Shown one piece after another: positions 53,301 to 63,480 of a DNA stretch of 64,000 nt. The DNA lies in assembly GCA_013396655.1 (NCBI GenBank), contig WBMV01007704.1, positions 812,153 to 876,152 of the forward strand, in the 5' to 3' direction. A program made the translations under genes and the position numbers. Numbering within the stretch: position 1 is the first letter of the stretch; each line of letters starts with the position of its first letter. The stretch comes from Campylorhamphus procurvoides. Lineage: Eukaryota; Chordata; Aves; Passeriformes; Dendrocolaptidae. Under the pieces are notes generated by a model. It saw only the letters and a list, made by a program, of their open reading frames with translations, was not told where the DNA came from and searched no databases.

Positions 53301-56300
53301 GACCCATTCCTAGGACAAATTCATCAAACTGTTCCACCATGTGTGACACTGCTAATGGATCAATACTACTTAATTTGTCCCCAAACTTGGATTTGACTTC
53401 CAGTTATCACTTTGCTTTTTCATCTGTGGCACAGGAGTGTAGGAGTGGAGGGGAGGGTTTGCATCGGGACAGACTTTTTCAGGGAAGGACAACACTAAGC
53501 TTTGAATTGTCTTCAAAGCTGGCCCTGCTCTCAAGACATGCTTTGCTGTCTTTGTTAGACGTATTTTTTTCTGAGCTGTGACAAACAAAGGAAAAGAATA
53601 ATTTTTTTGTATCAGAATCCTATCTCTGGACTAAGATTTCTCTTGAGAATCCTTTGTGGATTTGTGGCTTAATGGCCTTAAACTACTGGAGTGCACAGAT
53701 TCCCACAACACATATTCTCTTTTTATTTTTTTACAATAAGGAGGCAGTTTGGCCCTGATTCAGTTTTCCTCTGTGGTAAGGAGAGGCAAAATGAAATAGC
53801 TATCTGCCAGTCTTTTTTTAAGCCATGCCAGCAACATAGCATTTCTTGTGCTATACTGTCCTGGCTCCCTCAGGAGTGGTTTTTGAGGGATTGTGGACTT
53901 GCCCTCTTGATTCACAGGTGGGACAGCACAGCATGAGGTGCTTGAGTGCCAGAACACTTGATTCAAATCCACATTCTTTGCGTCACAAAGTGCAATAGCA
54001 GTGCTGCTTTTATTTCTACCACATCCAACTCTTCTGAATGTTTGAATCTCTCACTGTCGCTGTGTAGGACCTGCTTTTGTCTGAGCTGTTCAGTCTCTTG
54101 CCTTGGCAGGATGTTTGGCAGACCTGCAAGAGCTTGCAGGACCATTTCTCATCAAAGATAAGGAATCAGTACAATTAGGATGGGGTGGGCTTGAGGTTCT
54201 TTCAGTTTAGGCTAAAATGGGACATGAGGCCCAGCCAGCTGCTGAATAGAGTGGATATATTGGACACCAAAATCCTGCAGCTCCTGTGGAAACATGCCAG
54301 AGGAGACTGGTTTTTAAACAAATGCATGCATATGTACTGTGGGGGTTTTGTGTCTCCTGCACTGCTGGATGGCTCTACTACTATATACAGCCAGTCTCAG
54401 CCTTCAGCAGGTCTAAGGATCCAGCCAGTCCAGCCCTCCTCTGCTCCCAGCAGTTCAGTGCAGGATGTGCTGCCTTTCTTCCTACTGGAGGGTTGTTTCT
54501 TGTTCATATCACAGCAGTGACTAAATTGCACTGAAACTCTTCTTTCTCCTCCATTTAGGAACAAGCTAAAGCCAAGAAACAGACTCCACCACCCTCTCCT
54601 GTCACACAGCCTGCTGAGCAGAAGGCACCCTCTAGCCCAGTCTACCAGGTGTGTTGGAATCACTTTAGGGACACAGGTTGGGATCCTGAGTGTAGGAATC
54701 TTCAGCTAAACCCTGCCAAACCTCACCTGTCTTCCTGCAGGATGCAGTTTCTTACGAGGCAGGCTCTGCCTACAAGAATTCCAGCTCCTCCTATTCAGCT
54801 GCACAGGAGCCAGAGTCTGGCTACAATGAGTCAAACTACCAAGAAGCAGCGAGCCAGAGAGAGGCAGAGTATGAACCAGAGACTGTCTACGAAGTGGCAG
54901 GAGCAGGAGACCATTACCAAGCAGGTAGAGTGTTTGTTTCTCATGTGAAACCCTTTATGATAAAGCTTATTTCCTGGTGCAATAACTTAATGAGTAGTTG
55001 TGCTGATAGCACACTGCCCTAGTTTTCTAAAGGCTTGGTCTGATGAGACTTTTTAGATTCTGCACCAATAAACTTTAATCAGGAAACTAAGACATGACTA
55101 AAGCAAGGTTGAAATTGTTTAGCTTCAGTGAGATGATGTTGGAGTAATTACAGTGCTCTCTAGGGTCTCAGCTCAAAAAGAACTTGAGGGGTGACCATTT
55201 GCACCCTGTGGAATGTAGCTCAACATGAGAAGAAAGCACAGACATGGGGATGACCTGCATGCTGAGCCAGCAAAACATTCTGTCAGTACTTCTTGGATTT
55301 GAAATGGATGTGGTCTGTTCTGTGCCTGTGAGGGAGGGGAGTAGGGATGAATGAAACTACTGAAGCTGCAAGAATAAGGTTCTAACGAATTCCTGTGTCT
55401 TTTCTCACCTCTTCTGGTTACTAAATGAGGTGTGAAGAATGAACTTGCTCTGGTAAAAAAAACTGGGAATTTTAAGCAGGCCCCTTTCTCCTCCCCCCCA
55501 CCCCAAAAATTTGCAAGTTGTATTAAATGTCACATTTTACAGAAGCATTATAAGGCTGGTAATTTTTATTTTATACTGTATGAGGTGCCTATTTGTGATG
55601 CTTCCTTCCAGGCTTAAATTGTATGTGATTTAGGGGAAAAAGTCCATCAAGTAGTGTCAGCACTGCTGAAACCTGGCGTGGCTTGTTCCCTGCTTGTGGG
55701 TTGGCAATGGAATTAAAGGAGGAACATCATAGAAAAGAACTCAGGGTGATGGGTAGTGTGTTTCATGGTTTAATTCTTCTCCCCTCTCTCTCTCTCTTTA
55801 GAAGAAAATGCTTATGATGAATATGAAAATGAACTTGGAATTACAGCCATAGCCCTTTACGATTATCAAGCTGGTAAGCAAAGCTCTTCTTTTTAACCTA
55901 TGTTTTTGAAAACTGTTCTGCACAGATAGGTCTGGATTTTTCCTTTGCCTTTTCATCTTTTGGTCTCCTGTAGTGGTGTATGAAATAAATATATGAAGAA
56001 TTAGGAATTTAGTCATTTAACAGTAGCATTGAGACTTTTGAAAATTACTCACTAAGGTTTCTGGGAGGGGTGGGAGTTTTCAAAATCTCTTTTAACCAAG
56101 TGCTAACACTCTTCATAGAATCATAGCATGGTTAAGGTTAGAAGGTGACATTGAAGATCACCCAGTGCCACCCCCTGCCACAGGCAGGGACACCTTCCAC
56201 TAGCCCAGGCTGCTCCAAGCCCTGTCCAGCCTGGCCTTGGACACTCCCAGGGATCGGGCAGCCACAGCTTCTCTGGGCAACTTGTGCCAGGACCTGCCCA

Positions 56301-56913
56301 CCCTCACAGGGAGGAATTTTTTCCCGATATCCAGCCTAAACCTCTTCTCTTTCAATTTGAACCCATTCCCTCTTGTCCTGTCACTCCTGTAAATAGTCTT
56401 ACCCCATCTTTCCTGTAAGTTCCCTTCAGGTCCCAGAAGGCCACAATTAGTTCACCCCCAAAGCTGCTTTTCTCCAGCCCTCCCAGCAGAGCACCAGCCC
56501 TTTGGTCTCTCTCCAGCAGCTCCACATCCTTCCCATGCTGGTCTCCCCAGGGCTGGAGGGAGCTCTGCAGGTGGGGGTCTCACCTTGGCGGGCACAGAGG
56601 GGCAGGTTTGGCTTTCAGGGAGGGCTGTGAGTGCACATCTGCCCCACCAGCACCCCCAGATCCTTCCGGGGCTCCCCTTGCACCCTGAAATGTCAGCTGG
56701 CCATCCCTGGGGTGGCTGTTCTGGTGCTGTAGCTCAGCCTGTGTGAACAGCAGCCCCTCAAACCCTCTCTCCACAGCGGGGGACGACGAGATCTCCTTCG
56801 ACCCCGACGACATCATCACCAACATCGAGATGATCGACGATGGCTGGTGGAGGGGGGTCTGCAAGGGCCGCTACGGGCTCTTCCCTGCCAACTACGTGGA
56901 GCTGCGCCAGTGA
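38236..56913 (+). CDS. CTTN: CTTN cortactin, complete coding region (gene-level entry; exons listed separately)
   Basis: Actin-nucleation promoting scaffold and Src substrate. Family knowledge: it activates and binds Arp2/3 through an N-terminal acidic DDW motif, binds F-actin through 37-residue tandem repeats, and recruits dynamin and N-WASP through a C-terminal SH3 domain, at lamellipodia and invadopodia. Exons: 38236-38319, 38576-38649, 39715-39844, 42284-42394, 43060-43114, 43563-43673, 44499-44609, 45216-45326, 46587-46697, 48089-48144, 49146-49215, 49710-49858, 54559-54648, 54741-54924, 55802-55873 and 56777-56913. They total 1,656 bp, or 551 residues; human has 550. DDW is at residues 19-21, 6.5 repeats span about 80-318, a charged helix about 342-395, a Pro/Ser/Tyr region about 396-485, and SH3 about 496-551. 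All junctions keep frame. It is distinguished from the relative HCLS1 by its 6.5 repeats. Confidence 0.97.
38576..38649 (+). CDS. CTTN: CTTN coding exon ([15 protein letters not shown]...)
   Basis: 74 nt, enters in phase 0 and leaves two bases (AA). Acceptor TCCCAG, donor GTAAAG. The translation [20 protein letters not shown], then QEHI, matches the cortactin N-terminal acidic region. Confidence 0.96.
39715..39844 (+). CDS. CTTN: CTTN coding exon, end of N-terminal region and first half of repeat 1
   Basis: 130 nt, completes the split Asn and leaves in phase 0. Acceptor AAAG, donor GTAAGT. It includes [20 protein letters not shown] and then [18 protein letters not shown], the start of the F-actin-binding repeats. 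Confidence 0.96.
39845..42283 (+). other. CTTN: CTTN intron, 2.4 kb
   Basis: No exon, RNA gene or confident repeat recognised. Confidence 0.65.
42284..42394 (+). CDS. CTTN: CTTN coding exon, second half of repeat 1 and first half of repeat 2
   Basis: 111 nt (37 codons), phase 0/0, acceptor TTTTAG and donor GTAAGC. Encodes [17 protein letters not shown], then [17 protein letters not shown]. It is offset by half a repeat relative to the later repeat exons. Confidence 0.96.
43060..43114 (+). CDS. CTTN: CTTN coding exon, second half of repeat 2
   Basis: 55 nt, enters in phase 0 and leaves one base. Acceptor TTCCAG, donor GTACAG. Encodes [18 protein letters not shown]. It resets the phase so that the next four exons each carry one whole repeat. 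Confidence 0.95.
43563..43673 (+). CDS. CTTN: CTTN coding exon, repeat 3
   Basis: Exactly 111 nt with phase-1 boundaries on both sides, encoding one 37-residue repeat: [19 protein letters not shown], then [18 protein letters not shown]. Acceptor GTGCAG, donor GTGAAT. Confidence 0.97.
44499..44609 (+). CDS. CTTN: CTTN coding exon, repeat 4
   Basis: 111 nt, same symmetric phase. Encodes [19 protein letters not shown], then [18 protein letters not shown]. Acceptor CTCTAG, donor GTTTTT (weak). Family knowledge: the fourth repeat is central to F-actin binding. Confidence 0.96.
45216..45326 (+). CDS. CTTN: CTTN coding exon, repeat 5
   Basis: 111 nt, symmetric phase. Encodes [19 protein letters not shown], then [18 protein letters not shown]. 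Acceptor CACACAG, donor GTACAT. As I recall, one of the two repeat exons that mammalian isoforms skip. Confidence 0.97.
46587..46697 (+). CDS. CTTN: CTTN coding exon, repeat 6, apparently with a GC donor
   Basis: 111 nt, symmetric phase. Encodes [19 protein letters not shown], then [18 protein letters not shown]. Acceptor TTTCAG. The expected 3' boundary CAACAAG is followed by GCACCG, not GT, so this would be a GC-AG intron with a weak donor. In mammals this repeat exon is alternatively spliced, which a weak donor would favour. Confidence 0.93.
48089..48144 (+). CDS. CTTN: CTTN coding exon, half repeat 6.5
   Basis: 56 nt, completes the Asp codon and leaves in phase 0. Acceptor TTTTAG, donor GTGAGC. 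Encodes [19 protein letters not shown], the incomplete last repeat of cortactin. Confidence 0.96.
49146..49215 (+). CDS. CTTN: CTTN coding exon ([17 protein letters not shown]...)
   Basis: 70 nt, enters in phase 0 and leaves one base. Acceptor GGCAG, donor GTAAGG. The translation [20 protein letters not shown], then VEA, aligns with the post-repeat linker and is more diverged from human than its neighbours. Confidence 0.94.
49710..49858 (+). CDS. CTTN: CTTN coding exon, charged helical region
   Basis: 149 nt, completes a Val codon and leaves in phase 0. Acceptor TTACAG, donor GTCAGT. It encodes [20 protein letters not shown] and EARRKLE, a highly charged alpha-helix that precedes the proline-rich segment. 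Confidence 0.96.
49859..54558 (+). other. CTTN: CTTN intron, 4.7 kb, largest in the gene
   Basis: No further exon recognised. It holds one CR1 fragment near 52,152 (listed) and a short imperfect direct repeat around 50,810-50,890 (ACAGATAT flanked by pyrimidines, twice about 55 nt apart). Open frames within it show no family resemblance. Confidence 0.65.
52152..52240 (-). mobile_element. CR1-like LINE fragment
   Basis: On the + strand it reads ATCACAGAATCAGAGAATGG followed by CTGGAAGGGACC, then CACCTTCCCCAGG and CTGACCTGGCCTTGGGC. This is the reverse complement of the 3' end of avian CR1 elements (ATTCTATGA-type tail). It is short, with internal deletions. Inactive. Confidence 0.7.
54559..54648 (+). 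CDS. CTTN: CTTN coding exon, proline-rich segment
   Basis: 30 codons, phase 0/0, acceptor TTTAG and donor GTGTGT. It includes [13 protein letters not shown] and APSSPVYQ. The two SP sites correspond to the Erk sites S405/S418 of human cortactin, and the Tyr at residue 420 to the Src site Y421, although it is followed by Gln here where I recall Glu. Confidence 0.94.
54741..54924 (+). CDS. CTTN: CTTN coding exon, Tyr-rich regulatory segment
   Basis: 184 nt, enters in phase 0 and leaves one base. Acceptor CTGCAG, donor GTAGAG. Encodes [19 protein letters not shown] and [14 protein letters not shown], with many Tyr in acidic context. ETVYE corresponds to the third Src site of human cortactin. 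This is the least conserved part of the protein. Confidence 0.93.
55802..55873 (+). CDS. CTTN: CTTN coding exon, start of SH3 domain
   Basis: 72 nt, completes a Glu codon and leaves one base. Acceptor after a CT-repeat tract and TTTAG, donor GTAAGC. Encodes [20 protein letters not shown], then YQA, with the ALYDY signature of SH3 domains. Confidence 0.97.
56113..56700 (-). mobile_element. CR1 LINE fragment in the last CTTN intron
   Basis: On the + strand it starts TCATAGAATCATAGCATGG, the reverse complement of the CR1 3' tail. It continues through segments typical of avian CR1 such as GGACACCTTCCACTAG, CTGTCCAGCCTGGCC and CACAGCTTCTCTGGGCAAC, to CAGCACCCCCAGATCCTTCC. The element is 5'-truncated on the minus strand and about 590 bp long. 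It ends about 75 nt before the final coding exon. Confidence 0.88.
56777..56913 (+). CDS. CTTN: CTTN last coding exon, rest of SH3 domain and stop
   Basis: 137 nt, completes an Ala codon and ends at TGA (56911-56913). Acceptor TCCACAG. Encodes [20 protein letters not shown], then [20 protein letters not shown] and VELRQ. The WW pair, FPANYV and acidic RT loop are the ligand-binding features of the cortactin SH3 domain. The exon is strikingly C/G-rich compared with the other CTTN exons. Confidence 0.98.
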
Positions 56914-58540
56914 CCCCTCCCGGGAGCCCTCTGCACCCTCATGCCTTAATGCCCCTGTCACACCTCTCCTGACACACCACACATCACGATGCTTTCTCTG
57001 GGGGCAGGGGGTGGGGGAGCATATACATATTGCTTTTATATTTAATACTTTGCTGATGCTTTTTAAAATGTTTATGCCACAGGAAAAGAATCGCTAATAT
57101 ATTGTAACTCCTAGGTTTTGGCACTAAGGCTCTTCTTTCAGGTTATTTTCATGCATTTGGGAGCGTTCCTTCTCTGCCAAATTAGCAATTGTTATAAAAA
57201 AAGTCTTTTTGGGGACAGTTAGTTGGCTGTCTGGTGTAATATTGCATGTTTTACTCATAAGTGAGCAATTTACTTAAGTGTTTAAGTCTAGTTAGTCTTC
57301 CACTAAGTGTTTTCAGCTAAGAAAATCCTGGCTATGCAGGTTGTTTGCATTTCCACTGAGAGGGAGTGGGGAGGCCTGGGGAGGTGCACAAACTTTTTTC
57401 TCCTCTTTTCCAGATAGTGCTTGAAAAAACAGGGAGTATGTTTGAAAGCTGCAGATAATGGCAGTTAATCAAATCCTGTCCCGTATTTATGGAATATTAA
57501 TGTTATGAAGGAAAGTCTGGTACTTTTTCCTTCTCTTCAACTAAAGCTCCTTGGCTCTTGCATTGATTTATTTTTTCCTTCTTTTTTTAATTATTTTTTT
57601 CTTAATCCTGTTCCTCCTGCTCATGTTATCCCAGAGGAGGGCTGCAAACTCTCTAGCACTGATTGTCCCAAATTTCTTTACTTTATGTTTTTGCTTCACT
57701 CTCCTCTTTCCCAGGAGAACTTGGAAAAGTGACTACCTGAATGTTAAGTCACTCAGGGAGAGTGTTCAAAGAGAAGCTGGCAGCCAGGCTGTGTGATTAC
57801 CTGCAGGGATACTGTTTAAATGGAGAAAGAAGGCAGGATGGGGTTGCAGGTGTGCTCACACAGGAAATGAATGGGCTGCAGTGCAGTAGTGACCTTTTAA
57901 GTCAAGGAATGTTAACACAAGCAATTAGATTCAAAACCCACATAAATGATCTCCCTTTTCAAACCATACAAGAGACAACTATACTTCCTTTATGTTCAAC
58001 AACAACTGCCAGTAATGTTCTACTAAACAACAAAATTAAACCTGGTCTCTTTTGCCAAACCTGAAATGCTGTTGTTCTAGAAAGCTGACCACGGCAGATT
58101 TAGGGTCCCTACCAAAGATAGCAAGTTGCATCTAGTAGTGCACATGTTCAATGTCTGTACTGTCTGTTTCCACCTTCTGATCAAAATGAAAATGGCTAAA
58201 CTGGTGTAGCAGTTAAGAAAGAATGCAAAGAATTCTTATAAACTGTACATTTGGACCAATGGAATATAGAAGACCTACCTAAAAATGGTAAAATGTGTAA
58301 TGTCTGGAGGAAGAAGGCATCATATTGAACCAATTCGTGGATAGTTGGGACAATCCTTAATGAATGTCATATGTGTCTCATTTTTTTTTCTCCTTTCCAT
58401 CTTTCATTTCTCTGTTGTATTTGCATTACTAGGGTTGGGTTTTATATGCAGTTTATTTTATCCAATTTTGCATAGAGCACCTCATAGGGATATGATTTTT
58501 GTAAAGTAAATATTCAATAAACTTTTTGAACCATTTGCAT
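56914..58540 (+). other. CTTN: CTTN 3' UTR
   Basis: About 1.6 kb of noncoding sequence continuous with the last coding exon. It ends near an AATAAA at 58516 followed by T/G-rich sequence. No intron or alternative coding end was seen. The 3' end is inferred. Confidence 0.8.
58516..58521 (+). terminator. CTTN: CTTN polyadenylation signal
   Basis: Canonical AATAAA in TTCAATAAACTTTTTG, followed within 30-50 nt by TTTTGTGTGTTTTT, a good downstream element. Confidence 0.85.
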
Positions 58541-58544
58541 GGAA

Positions 58545-61500
58545 TATTTTGTGTGTTTTTAAATTGCTTTGTCAGTCTCTTACAGATAGTTCAGCTTATC
58601 TAATGTACCTGGGACCAGTTTTACTCCAAGGAATTGCATTTCCTATGGAGACCATCCTTCTAGGTTGCTGCTGCCTGCCTTCCACTTCCCCTCCTCAGAA
58701 CACCACTTACTTTGTCCTGTGCTCCTTCTCCCATGTGGAAATATTTTGATCAAAATTAGACTTTGGGTGAGCTTAAAGTTCTTGTCAAACATCTTAGTAT
58801 CAGGTTCAGCTTTGTCTTTTGTTTTATGTGCCTGCTACTGCTGCTAGAAACCCCAGTGAGCTGTGGTTTGGGTGGGAAGAGTTGCTCCTGGCTTTTGGGA
58901 GTGCTGCTGGCAACACATCGAGATAAACTTTTACATCACTTTAAGGCTGTTCTGCTCCTGTTCCTGGCAGGGTGGCTGCTTCACAAAGCTTCAATCCTGC
59001 GAGCCCTGGCTGCAGAAAGGAGTACTGCCTTGCTCTCCGTGTTTTAGTTTCTAATCCTCAGCTTCTCTGAGAATCTGCTGCTTGATGTGCTGCTGGAAAT
59101 GCTAAGAAAAAAGAGCCCATTTCTAATCAGTAATGCTACAAATTAACACTGCCACAAGTCCCAAAATACAGAGTGCGAGCAGATAACTTAAAAACCACAC
59201 CATGTGAGGGGACAAGCCTTGCCCTGGGGGGGGAGGAGAGGGTGGTGTTACAGCTTGGTGGTGCTCAAGGCAGGTCTGAGGGGGAGACAGCAGCCCCTGG
59301 GCACAGCCTGGTGGCAGGGCAGGGCTGCCAGAGCCACTGAAAGGCACACAAACAGGCCCTGCCTGGCAAGGAATGACCTTTCAGCTCAGACTGGGAGTAA
59401 ACTGCATAAACAGCATCATGAGGGAAATGAGCAGGAACTGAGTTACTGGAAGAACAAATTAGGTGACACTACCAGCAGTATTAAGGGCATTAAGTTTGGG
59501 AGCTTGTTCATGGATTGCCTCACTTAATGGAGAGAGCTTCATCTCTAAACCACTAATCTCACTATTGCTATGTTCTGTCCAGATGGAGTTAATATCTTGG
59601 CAAGCATATTTAGGTAGCAGCATTATGACTGCTGCCACCAGGAAATTAGATGTAGTCAAGTCCTGAAGTTTTAAGATGACTCAGATTAATCAGTAGCTTT
59701 TGCTCAAGTTACCCAACCACTTGCTACTGGAAAAACAACCCCCCAAACTATGAGCACATCCATCAGCAGGGCTGGCCCAGCCCTCCCCATGGGTCATTAA
59801 TTTCTGCCCATGGCTGTCTCACTGCCTCCTTGTCTGCCTTTGCATGAGCCAATGACTTTCCTGGCACCTTGAATTTGCCACTTTGCTGCTTACTGCACTC
59901 CTCTTGGGGCTGGGGCTCAGCTGACAGGAGGGCAGCAGTGGCACTAGTTTTATTCACTGTCTAATCGATGATTTTACACTCCTGAGCATTATTCTTCTAA
60001 ATTGTAACTAAGCACATAGTAGGAAATCAATGAAGTATTCCTATATATTTTATAGTATTTCATTTGTCACTTTCTGTAATAATTACTAGCAACAATAAAC
60101 AGAGAAGGACATGGTTTGAAAAGGTCTTACAAAGGAGGTAGAGAAATTCTCCTTCATGAAATACCCTTGACTGTCCCAAGTTTCTGGTGGCTGTTGATTT
60201 TTTAATTTAACTAGATTTTCATCAGCAGGAATCAACCTAAGCAGATTTTTGACTTTTAACCAATGAAGAGAAGCAGAGGCAGGAGAAATGACCAAGTGGA
60301 GCAGAGGAAATACCCTCTGCAGAGGTGGTTTGGCTTAGATAAAATGCACACCAGCAGATTTTCACCCTGCATGTGGTCTGCACATCCTCTGCATTTTTTT
60401 CCCCTGTGACAGTCGACTTTCCAGGTTCAACCATCTCAGCATATTCTAGGTTTTAGGTGCCTTTTTCAGCAGGTAGAGTAAAGCCTAGTTACCAAGGATA
60501 TTTATCTGAAACCCCTACTTTTAGATGAGAGCTTTTGCAAATGCAGACTTAAGGCAACCTGTGAGTTTCTGAGACACTTCAGTCTTTAACAGGGCTTTCA
60601 AATGCAACCCAGGAATGTTTAAAACTCCACCAGTCAGTTCCTGGTGGTGTGAAGTTCAAGAACTGCTCCTGTTTCACAGATTTAGTATTCCCCTTGCTGC
60701 CGGCTTCCTGTGTTATACAGATCCAGGCATGTCCATATCCAAGTATCAACAGGATGCTAAGGATGTGCAGCTTAATTTATACTAAATCTGAAAGGAGCCT
60801 CTTCAAATTCTCCTCACGTTGAGCCCATTGCCTCTGCCTTGATTTACAGAAGCTGCTCTAAAGCTACTTGGCAAAGGAGAAATTGATATATTAGTACATG
60901 GAAAGAGGAAAAAAGCAGAAATCGATCTCAGCCATGCAATGCTAAGTGTCCAGAGTAGTGCCTTGGGTAGCTTCCAAAAAGGGAATCTGAACTGATCCAA
61001 ATAGCTTTACTTGACACATTTGTGCCAGGAGTTGAGACAAAAAAAGGGGCAGCACATCTTCCACTGCCTGGGGAGTGCCTTGCACACAGCAAGGGAACCC
61101 TGAAAACAGGGGCCTGGTGGTCTAATACAGGCTGCCACAAAACCAGACTCATGCAAAATTGATTAAACAATTACTTCTAAGCAGCCAAAAAACAAAATAA
61201 AATCAAATCAGCCATTTCCACTATCCAAACCCACTGAAAATGGGGCTCTGCCTGCAGGGAATGGGAGCTGACAGTTCCCTCCTGTATTTGAAATGGCTGC
61301 ACACCTGAATGGTCACCTGAAGAGATGGTGGCACTTCTGAGTTAAAAATACCTTCTTGTTAAACTTCAGAGCAGGCATGGGGGGCCAATCTGCTGCACAG
61401 AGGCTCCAAAAATCCCACAGTAGTGTGTAGTTAGATACCATGGGCTTCACTACACCTCTTCTGGCTGACAAACTTCTCCCAGAATTCCCACCATAAAAAT

Positions 61501-62489
61501 GATGGTCCTCAGAGAGCTGGGCTCATATCACCTCCCAGGTCACCCTTTTCAGTTTCAAACGCCAGAGTTTGGTTTTTAGAAGCTTCAGGCAGCACAGCAA
61601 AAATGCACAATGTCAGACATGGTGAAAATTAAAAGCTAAACAAGGCTCATTAATTCTCTAGACAGCAAATTCCACTGCAAGAGGAGGAGTCCTAAGTGAA
61701 GAATAAACATCAGGCTAATGGCAAGTGGGGAGCTGGGGCATCACTGAGGCTCTTATTTAATTGGATTTTCCTTTGAAAGGTTTGTAAGGCCTACAGAAGC
61801 TTTAGAAAAATTATGCTATTTGCTTTCTTGCCTACACAGCACAGTAATTATTGCTACCAGTAATTATTGGCCTTTCTTTGAAAGCAAATCATATGACAAA
61901 CTAAACTTCAGGTAGGTCAGCAGAAGCACAAAGACACTCTTAAAATAGGCACAGGCTTTTGGTTGAATCTTGGACAGGAATCAGCATCTGCTGAAGATTT
62001 GGAAGAGAGGGAGGTGTTCCCTGCCAGGGCCAGAGCCCAGGAGCAGGTCTTTGTTTCCTGGAAAGGTTCGTCCTCTCAACCACCACTACTGGAGCTCTTG
62101 TATTTCATGGCAGAGCCACAGAGAGCCAAGTGACCCTAAATAAAACAAAAATAAGTGCCTTAGAGGCAAGGTCAGCCAATGTTTCCTTGCCTGCCCTGCT
62201 GAGGAATGGCAGGAAAGATTATTTCTGCAGCCAGGTGCTGTTTCTCCTCTCCTTGCCCCAGCTCACCCATTTACTGTTCTTCTTCAGCAATGTACGTTCA
62301 TTTAACCCACCCAGTGCCAGGGAATCACATGCTCATTTATATTTGTACTGTTTCTAATGCTATTAAAATTTTGCTATTAGTCCAACAGCCCTGCACATCC
62401 CAGCCTGTGTCAGTAGCTTTATGCTCCAATTCAAGATCAATTGTTATTTAAATTATTCAGAAGTATTTAATTATTTAAAAGCCATGTGG
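58545..62489. other. Intergenic region downstream of CTTN
   Basis: No exon, RNA gene or confident mobile element recognised on either strand. In human the next gene is SHANK2 on the opposite strand; no SHANK2 coding sequence (SAM domain or proline-rich region) was found here. Confidence 0.65.
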
Positions 62490-62589
62490 ATGTGGCACTT
62501 GGGGACATGGTTCAGTGGTGGGCTGGGCAGTGCTGGGGGAGTGGCTGGACTTGATCTTAGAGGGCTTTTCCAGCCTAAATGATTCTGTG
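62490..62589 (+). mobile_element. CR1 LINE 3'-end fragment
   Basis: Reads GTGGCACTTGGGGACATGG, TTCAGTGGTGGGCTGGGCAG, TGGCTGGACTTGATC and CCAGCCTAAATGATTCTGTG, matching the conserved 3' end of avian CR1 in + orientation. About 100 bp, strongly truncated. Confidence 0.85.
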
Positions 62590-63329
62590 TTTGTATCATC
62601 TTACCCTAAATTCATCTATATACCAGCTACAAAAAAAAAAAAAAAAGAAATCCTAATTAACTAAGCCTCTCATTGCTCTGGCTCCCTTGTGTTTGCACAA
62701 CAATGTTAAGGTGGTCAACAAAGCACTGACAGAAATAAAGGCAATCAAAATCCTTCTTATTGTAGCAACACACCCAAATACAGTCTGTGAGTATTGCAAG
62801 TTGATAACAACATTTCTCTGCTAAATATTGGGTGTTATTTTCATTGCAGTCTGAAATTTGTGAGCTCGTTGTACCTGAGTCTACTCAAAATAACATTGCT
62901 GTTAATTTGTGCTTGAACAACCTTTTCCTTCTGTAAAGCCTCAATGTTAGTTTTGGCCTTTGGCTTTTCTAGCTGATAACTACAAACCAACCTTTACACT
63001 GAAGTTATAAGTATCCATATTATGAAGAAAATATTTATATTGAAGGAGTCTAAACATATGAGAAGTTGTAGATTAAATCCCATCTTTTATTAGCCCTATT
63101 GCAACAGACATTGTCATAACATTTGTCTCTGAATTTAAGTTAGGTGGCTATGACAGTACAAATATCAAATCCTGAACAAATTACGATCACCTAACTATAG
63201 GCTGGGGCAGCACCTGAGCAATTAAAAATACAAATCATAATTGAAATCAGAATTTCACCAATGTATAGAGACTCAAGACAAAAGGCAGGAGGGGTTCACA
63301 CCTCTGAGAGTTTGGCTGCATCTCCTGCA
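62590..63329. other. Intergenic sequence between CR1 fragments
   Basis: AT-rich, with an A-rich run near 62,631. No gene or element recognised. Confidence 0.6.
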
Positions 63330-63480
63330 CTCCTGATCTAGACAACTTCTGTGGAGACAGACTGGGAGAGCTGGGGTTGGTCACCTGGCCAGGGGGCACA
63401 GGACAAGGGGCAAGGCTGTAAAGTGACAAAGGGAGGGGCTTAGATTGGATATTAGGAAGCAAAACAAGGACTACCATATA
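63330..63480 (+). mobile_element. Probable degraded CR1 LINE fragment
   Basis: Contains GACAGACTGGGAGAGCTGGG, GGACAAGGGGCAAGG and TTAGATTGGATATTAGGAAG. These are diverged forms of a block found a few hundred bases before the CR1 3' end. Plus orientation. Boundaries are approximate. Confidence 0.6.
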
